Shown here: positions 56,732-64,000 of the stretch, one piece after another
How positions within the stretch are numbered: position 1 is the stretch's first letter
Layout of the letters: each line of letters begins with the position of its first letter
The notes under the pieces: model-generated
Databases searched by the model: none
Seen by the model: only the letters and a program-made list of their open reading frames with translations
What the model was told of the DNA's origin: nothing
Position numbers and translations under genes: made by a program
Source: Kaistia granuli DSM 23481
Lineage (GTDB): Bacteria; Pseudomonadota; Alphaproteobacteria; Rhizobiales; Kaistiaceae
Assembly (NCBI RefSeq): GCF_000380505.1
Contig: NZ_AQYH01000010.1
Coordinates: 248,001 to 312,000 of the forward strand
Reading direction: 5' to 3'
Length of the DNA: 64,000 nt

Positions 56732-58030
56732 TCAAGCGGTGGGCGTCAGGCACGTGGCGACGAGTTTCCCGAGCGCCTCTTTTACCTTCATTGGTCCGGA
56801 TGCCACGTCCATGGTGGCTATTGTGAGTGTTCGGCCACTAGACTTCGCAGCAATCGCGTAGTTTTGAAGCTGCGCCGCCGCGCCGAGTTCACCGTGGTGC
56901 GGATAGAGGAGCATGGTGCGCGAGCAGTCATAGAGCTGCCCATAGGCCATGAGCTGGTACACGTCAGCCTGGCTGACGCCCTGCTTGGGGTCATCGATCC
57001 GTGACGTCATTCGCTTCCACTTGGTGTCGATGATGAGGACCATTTCGTTGCCACTGCGTACGATGATATCGGGCTGCGTGCGAAAGCGACCGGTTTCGCC
57101 TTCATAGAGGCAGTCTCGGTGACCTCCCTGCGTGGTGACGCTGAGGTCGGTGCCTGCCAGTGTGCGCCTCAGCAGGCGTGCGATATATGCCTCGAACAGC
57201 ACATTCATCTCGAACAGCAGCGCGTGCCCATCGATAGCGCCGCCACTGGTCTGCTGGTGGCGGCTTGCCAGCAGAAGTCGGGCAAGGGCGAGCAGTTCCC
57301 GCCATCGCTCGTTGGTGCGATCGAGCACGATTGTGTCCCAGGGCAATGCAGCTGGCGTGACCTCGGTGATGTCGGTGTAGGCGAAGGCAAGCTCCCGCAG
57401 GGTGCGTTGATTGTCTGCCGCCTGGGCCAAGCGCGACAGTCGCGCGACGGCCGCCTTCATCACCTGATTGAGCGCAATGTCGGGCGATAGCGTGTCGAAC
57501 CGGCAGGCGAGTTTTTGGGGCGCTGCCGCAAGCACCGAGAACTGACGCGTCAGGTTGAGCCGACCACGCAGGGAAGGGCGGTCTTCCTCATCGGCAACAT
57601 AGCGCCGCGGCATACCCTGGCGTATCGCATCGGTAAGCTTGCGGCAGAACAGGCGGATCAGAACTTCGAGTACCGTGTCGCGTTGCCAGCCCAGATGCGC
57701 CAGTTCGCTGACATCGACGCGAATGTCCTGCGCCACCGCGAGCATGTGTATCAGGCGATGCCGGAGCGTGGGGGCATCCGTGACGCCCGTCTCGTCCAGC
57801 CCTTCGATCTTGGGCAGGATCTCAAGCTGACAACCGGGCGCGGCGAGGACTCCGACGACCCCGCGAGCGCGCAGATACTGACGGCCATGGTCGAGCACGC
57901 CCGATCCGCTGGCGGCGAAGGTCGATGCCTGTGCCACCGCTGCGAGGCGAGCGGCCGCGGGCTCGGGGATGGTGTTATCGCAATCCCCGTAAGCGAGGCG
58001 CCCCCACTCCAGGAGCGTGCGCCGGATCAC
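56732..58030 (-). CDS. McrC-type nuclease subunit of a type IV restriction system
   Basis: A 432-aa partner of the adjacent McrB-like ATPase. McrC proteins stimulate the McrB GTPase and carry the DNA-cutting nuclease. The N-terminal part contains LEILPKIEG, a marker of the family; the C-terminal PD-(D/E)xK nuclease shows TQPDIIV followed by LIIDTKWKRM (Asp ... Asp-x-Lys). Its start overlaps the McrB stop by 4 bp. Base composition looks slightly less GC-biased than flanking core genes. Confidence 0.9.
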   Translation of the reverse strand: MIRRTLLEWGRLAYGDCDNTIPEPAAARLAAVAQASTFAASGSGVLDHGRQYLRARGVVGVLAAPGCQLEILPKIEGLDETGVTDAPTLRHRLIHMLAVAQDIRVDVSELAHLGWQRDTVLEVLIRLFCRKLTDAIRQGMPRRYVADEEDRPSLRGRLNLTRQFSVLAAAPQKLACRFDTLSPDIALNQVMKAAVARLSRLAQAADNQRTLRELAFAYTDITEVTPAALPWDTIVLDRTNERWRELLALARLLLASRHQQTSGGAIDGHALLFEMNVLFEAYIARLLRRTLAGTDLSVTTQGGHRDCLYEGETGRFRTQPDIIVRSGNEMVLIIDTKWKRMTSRIDDPKQGVSQADVYQLMAYGQLYDCSRTMLLYPHHGELGAAAQLQNYAIAAKSSGRTLTIATMDVASGPMKVKEALGKLVATCLTPTA

Positions 58031-60198
58031 GCTGAAACCAGTCGTGTGTAGTCGAACCCATCCTCATGGCTGCGCAGCGACCAGCGGAATCGTCCGGCGG
58101 ACTCGACGGCATTGTCGAGACCTGGCGGCGGCTTCAGGACTGTACGGTTGAGAAAGCCGCCGCGGATCGACCCTTCGTGCGCCTCCGCGTCGCCGACGAC
58201 CGCGGCGATCTTGCTCCAGTCCTCGTAGAAGTATTCCGCGAGCAGCGGGATGATCTTGTGTCGCATGACGGCATCGACATCGCCTCGTGTCTCGCAATTC
58301 ATGAAATAGGCGTGGCCGATCTGATGTTCGCGGTCGAACAAATACTCAATTCGCTCGTTGATCGTGGCCAGCAGCTGCGCAAGATCGATGCCGGTGCGCC
58401 TTGCGGCATTCTTCAGTGCCGCTGGGTCCGGCATGAGTTCCCGAAACTCGAACCGACGGCGCAGCGCCGTGTCGAGCAAAGCGATCGAGCGGTCCGCCGT
58501 GTTCATGGTCCCGACGATGTGGAGATTGGCCGGGACGCCGAATTCGTCCGGGGAATAGGGGAGGCGCACCTTGAGCTGGTTCGGCTGCCCGAGCCGCTTG
58601 TCCGGTTCGAGCAGGGTTATCAGTTCGCCGAAGACTTTGGAGATGTTGGCCCGATTGATTTCGTCGATGATGAGAACGAACTGGTCGGGATCGATGGCGG
58701 CCTGTGGTTGTTGGCTGTTCATGTAACGCTCGAGAGCGGGCACATTCAGCTCCTCCTTTTCCAGGAGGTAGATCGTCCTCATGCTGAACTTGCGCCTGTA
58801 GATCTCGCTGACGGGGACGCCGTCGCGATCAACCCAAAGCCAGCGCACAGCGCGCCGATGAGCATATCCGCCCTCCGGGCGAGGATGGAATTCATAGCCG
58901 CCTGTCACTTCGCCAATCGCCCTGAAGAGGCCATTGCCCTTTGTCGCGACCACGATGTCGCCTGGATTGACCCAGTTCCGGAATATGAACGGCATCTGGA
59001 CGCGTCCCGACTGCGCGTTGAGTTCGCCTTGCCAGTTACCCAGTTTGCGGCAGGCCTCGATCATCGCTTCGCGGCCGGCGTATCTTTCGTCACTCCAGTC
59101 GATGTCTTCGAAACCAAGAAGGGTATAGCCGCCGGTAATGGCCTCCTCAAACAGGTAGGCATCCTCGGGATTCGCGGCCTCGCCGATTGACGTCTTGAAT
59201 ACCTGCCGTCCTTCGATCGCGATTGCATTCGGCCCGGCCGATTGCCCCCGGCTTGTCTCGGCGCGGCGGGCGATGCGGCGGAAAATCCCGGGAATGGTTT
59301 CCAGCCGGAAGCCCGTGCTGGCGTTGCCGTCTCCGTCCGTGTCGGTCACCGGCTGCTTGCCCTCCACGAAGTCCTCGTAGGACATCGACTGATGAAAGGT
59401 GACAAACTCAATGCGCTTGGCGTCGCAAAGCCGCTGGTAGCTGGCCATCAGACTGTCGCGGTCTTCCGGCACGATCTCGCCGCAAAGGCGCACGGCCTCT
59501 GCCGCCGTGGCGAAGGTCTTGCCGGTGCCTGGCGGTCCATAGAGGATGAGGTTGGTCGGTCGGGCCATGGTGCTGTCTCCTGGGACGTCGGACACGATGG
59601 TCGAATTGACGGGATGGCCATCCACCCGGAATCGAAACACGGTGGCGGGGCTCTGCTCGGCGCCGATCCGCTCTGGGGCTGGAACTTGGGCTAGTTCCTG
59701 CATCTTGCGGCCAGTCAGCGCCTGGCAGATGTTCGCCCAGGCCTGATTGAGGTCGAGCGCCTGGTGCACATCGCGAACCAGAACGTCAATCATTTCGAGG
59801 CCTTCGTCGCGAGCCGGCTCAATATAGCGCTCGAGTACATATTGCCGGATGCAGTCGGCATCCTTGCTGCTTCTTGGGCTTTCTCCGTCGAGAAAGCGCC
59901 CATAGCTTGCCAGCCAGGTGTTCCAATTGGACAGGCGATTGAGTGGGCTTTCCGATACCGGCATCAGGATGCGGTAGTCTTGGCCGCCGTCGCGCGCATT
60001 CTGTCGCATCCCCCGCAACCGCTCGCGCAAGTGTTCGAAGCGGTCGAACTCCCAAGCGGCATCAAGGTCAGAACAAGATGAGCCCAATTCAACGAGCTTA
60101 CGTTCGATTGCTTTGACGGCGGATTTGCGCGATTGGCGGCCCGCTTTAGTCTGCGCGCCACCAGCCTCCAGCCATTCGCTGAATTCCTGTTCTTTCAT
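58027..60198 (-). CDS. McrB-type AAA+ GTPase with inserted PUA/EVE-like domain
   Basis: A 723-aa motor of a McrBC-like system, which restricts DNA carrying modified cytosines. Residues 1-105 form a helical, SAM-like N-terminal region (EFSEWLEAGGAQTK). Walker A is GPPGTGKT (221-228), then FHQSMSYEDFVEGKQP (268-283), Walker B VLIIDEINRAN (508-518) and the GTP-specificity motif MNTADR (565-570). Between these, residues about 312-505 are absent from E. coli McrB. The part 330-485 (FKTSIGE... GDIVVATKG ... FRAIGEVTGGYEF ... HRRAVRWL) looks like a PUA/EVE-type reader of modified bases. The recognised modification is unknown. Confidence 0.88.
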   Translation of the reverse strand: MKEQEFSEWLEAGGAQTKAGRQSRKSAVKAIERKLVELGSSCSDLDAAWEFDRFEHLRERLRGMRQNARDGGQDYRILMPVSESPLNRLSNWNTWLASYGRFLDGESPRSSKDADCIRQYVLERYIEPARDEGLEMIDVLVRDVHQALDLNQAWANICQALTGRKMQELAQVPAPERIGAEQSPATVFRFRVDGHPVNSTIVSDVPGDSTMARPTNLILYGPPGTGKTFATAAEAVRLCGEIVPEDRDSLMASYQRLCDAKRIEFVTFHQSMSYEDFVEGKQPVTDTDGDGNASTGFRLETIPGIFRRIARRAETSRGQSAGPNAIAIEGRQVFKTSIGEAANPEDAYLFEEAITGGYTLLGFEDIDWSDERYAGREAMIEACRKLGNWQGELNAQSGRVQMPFIFRNWVNPGDIVVATKGNGLFRAIGEVTGGYEFHPRPEGGYAHRRAVRWLWVDRDGVPVSEIYRRKFSMRTIYLLEKEELNVPALERYMNSQQPQAAIDPDQFVLIIDEINRANISKVFGELITLLEPDKRLGQPNQLKVRLPYSPDEFGVPANLHIVGTMNTADRSIALLDTALRRRFEFRELMPDPAALKNAARRTGIDLAQLLATINERIEYLFDREHQIGHAYFMNCETRGDVDAVMRHKIIPLLAEYFYEDWSKIAAVVGDAEAHEGSIRGGFLNRTVLKPPPGLDNAVESAGRFRWSLRSHEDGFDYTRLVSA

Positions 60199-60292
60199 TC
60201 GTGGATCCCCCCGGCAGGCCGATCATAGATCACGCTGCCATGACTTGAGGAGAGTTCGGACAGAAAGTTTCATCGCGCCGTTAGCCCTCGGC

Positions 60293-63608
<3,316 letters not shown>

Positions 63609-64000
63609 CGCGACCTCCAACGAAGTTGGCCTATAGCTGGATATCAAAACACTCCAATGTCAAATAACAAAGACTCATTCGACAATCGGAGCAAATTTTC
63701 TTCTTGAGTTGACGGTAATCAAGACAAAACGGTGGCTATATGTCCTTGGGCATTTTCTAAGTTGTGGTGACGTTTCGGCAGGCCGTCTCGGGTCGAACCC
63801 GGATGTGACGCAGGTTCGCCATGCGGGCGGCAATCATGAGGCGGCGGCAGGCTGAATATCGGGAAAGTCCGTCAGCACGATGATCAGGCGGATGCGTGAT
63901 CAATACAGCGGGGATTTTGGTCCATTTCGCAACCGGCCCTGTTCGTTCCAGTGGTTGTGCGAGCGGGTGCACGTCCTGTTTTTCCACGCAACCGCCAAGA
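63609..64000. other. Region upstream of aspT
   Basis: About 390 bp to the window edge without a gene I can support. The first 110 bases are AT-rich and hold the aspT leader, with TTGACA on the minus strand at 63658-63663 as a possible -35 element. Further out the base composition returns to GC-rich. A 76-codon minus-strand reading at 63757-63987 has no recognisable features. Confidence 0.4.
63617..63629 (-). promoter_or_regulatory. Stem-loop overlapping the aspT ribosome binding site
   Basis: Read on the minus strand, CCAAC-TTC-GTTGG forms a 5-bp stem, and its last two bases are the first two of the GGAGG Shine-Dalgarno sequence. It could modulate aspT translation; the stem is short, so this is a suggestion. 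Confidence 0.35.

Noticed and set aside
63795-63815. A T-arm-like GGGTTCGACCC sequence on the minus strand
   Set aside because: The flanks do not fold into acceptor, D or anticodon stems, so it is not a tRNA.
63757-63987. A 76-codon minus-strand open reading frame near the window edge
   Set aside because: No ribosome binding site, no similarity or structure I recognise, and composition like non-coding flank.

Overview
The window reads as a GC-rich alphaproteobacterial chromosome, most likely order Hyphomicrobiales (Rhizobiales). The evidence is gene order rather than any single marker: acpP-fabF-mltG-yicC-gmk, then lptF-lptG-lptD-surA-pdxA-rsmA, pepA-holC-ABC-F-ndk, an Omp25-type porin facing SDR-uvrC, pgsA-moaD-moaE, and purN-purM / AI-2E permease-hdaA-ppk-ppx-rnd-aspS. 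HdaA, DUF3297, a Tim44-like secreted protein and an Omp25/Omp31-like barrel support this. Genus cannot be set from the sequence alone. Almost all of the DNA is protein-coding. The only RNA gene seen is an initiator tRNA.

Layout. 0-7.4 kb: fatty-acid synthesis (acpP, fabF), peptidoglycan terminase mltG, a GFA-fold protein, a membrane-anchored glutamate-synthase-like FMN protein, yicC, gmk and a MliC-like periplasmic protein. 7.4-15.2 kb, minus strand: one tightly packed LPS-export operon (lptF, lptG, lptD, a SurA-like chaperone, pdxA, rsmA) with 4-bp overlaps at two of its joints. 15.5-24 kb: pepA, holC, an ABC-F ATPase, a DUF4344 protein, DinB, ndk and a GST. Two glycosyltransferase genes lie here on either side of holC; one belongs to family GT6, the family of the ABO blood-group enzymes. 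24-27 kb: HD hydrolase, moaE, moaD, pgsA, dgkA and DUF3297. 27-32.5 kb: accessory-looking single genes (trhO, Tim44-like, HAD, DUF1254, VOC, OGFr-domain protein) that separate pgsA from uvrC. 32.6-45 kb: uvrC, a pteridine-reductase-like SDR, the outer-membrane barrel, an IMPase-family phosphatase, a GST, secreted RNase T2, glutathionyl-hydroquinone reductase, rlmJ, a membrane diguanylate cyclase, a host-attachment-family protein, a second GFA protein and a DUF4010/MgtC membrane protein. 45-56.4 kb: purine synthesis (purN, purM), AI-2E permease, hdaA, the polyphosphate pair ppk-ppx, rnd and aspS. 56.5-64 kb: tRNA-fMet(CAT), a two-gene McrBC type IV restriction system, and an aspartate decarboxylase plus aspartate:alanine exchanger pair.

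How the genes work together. The LPS-export operon builds the bridge and outer-membrane exit for LPS. Next to it are two glycosyltransferases that could decorate surface glycans. The AspT/AsdA pair is a self-contained cycle: aspartate enters, is decarboxylated using a cytosolic proton, and alanine leaves. The McrB/McrC pair should cut foreign DNA carrying modified bases. Its motor carries a roughly 190-residue insertion between Walker A and Walker B that resembles a modified-base reader.

The observations I rate highest are: the GT6 enzyme with a vertebrate-like DxD motif and a new acceptor-site triad; the insertion inside the McrB motor; a DUF4344 metallopeptidase homologue with HQxxH in place of HExxH; a cluster of GCATAA half-sites upstream of the diguanylate cyclase; and an AT-rich palindromic island at 31.3-31.4 kb.
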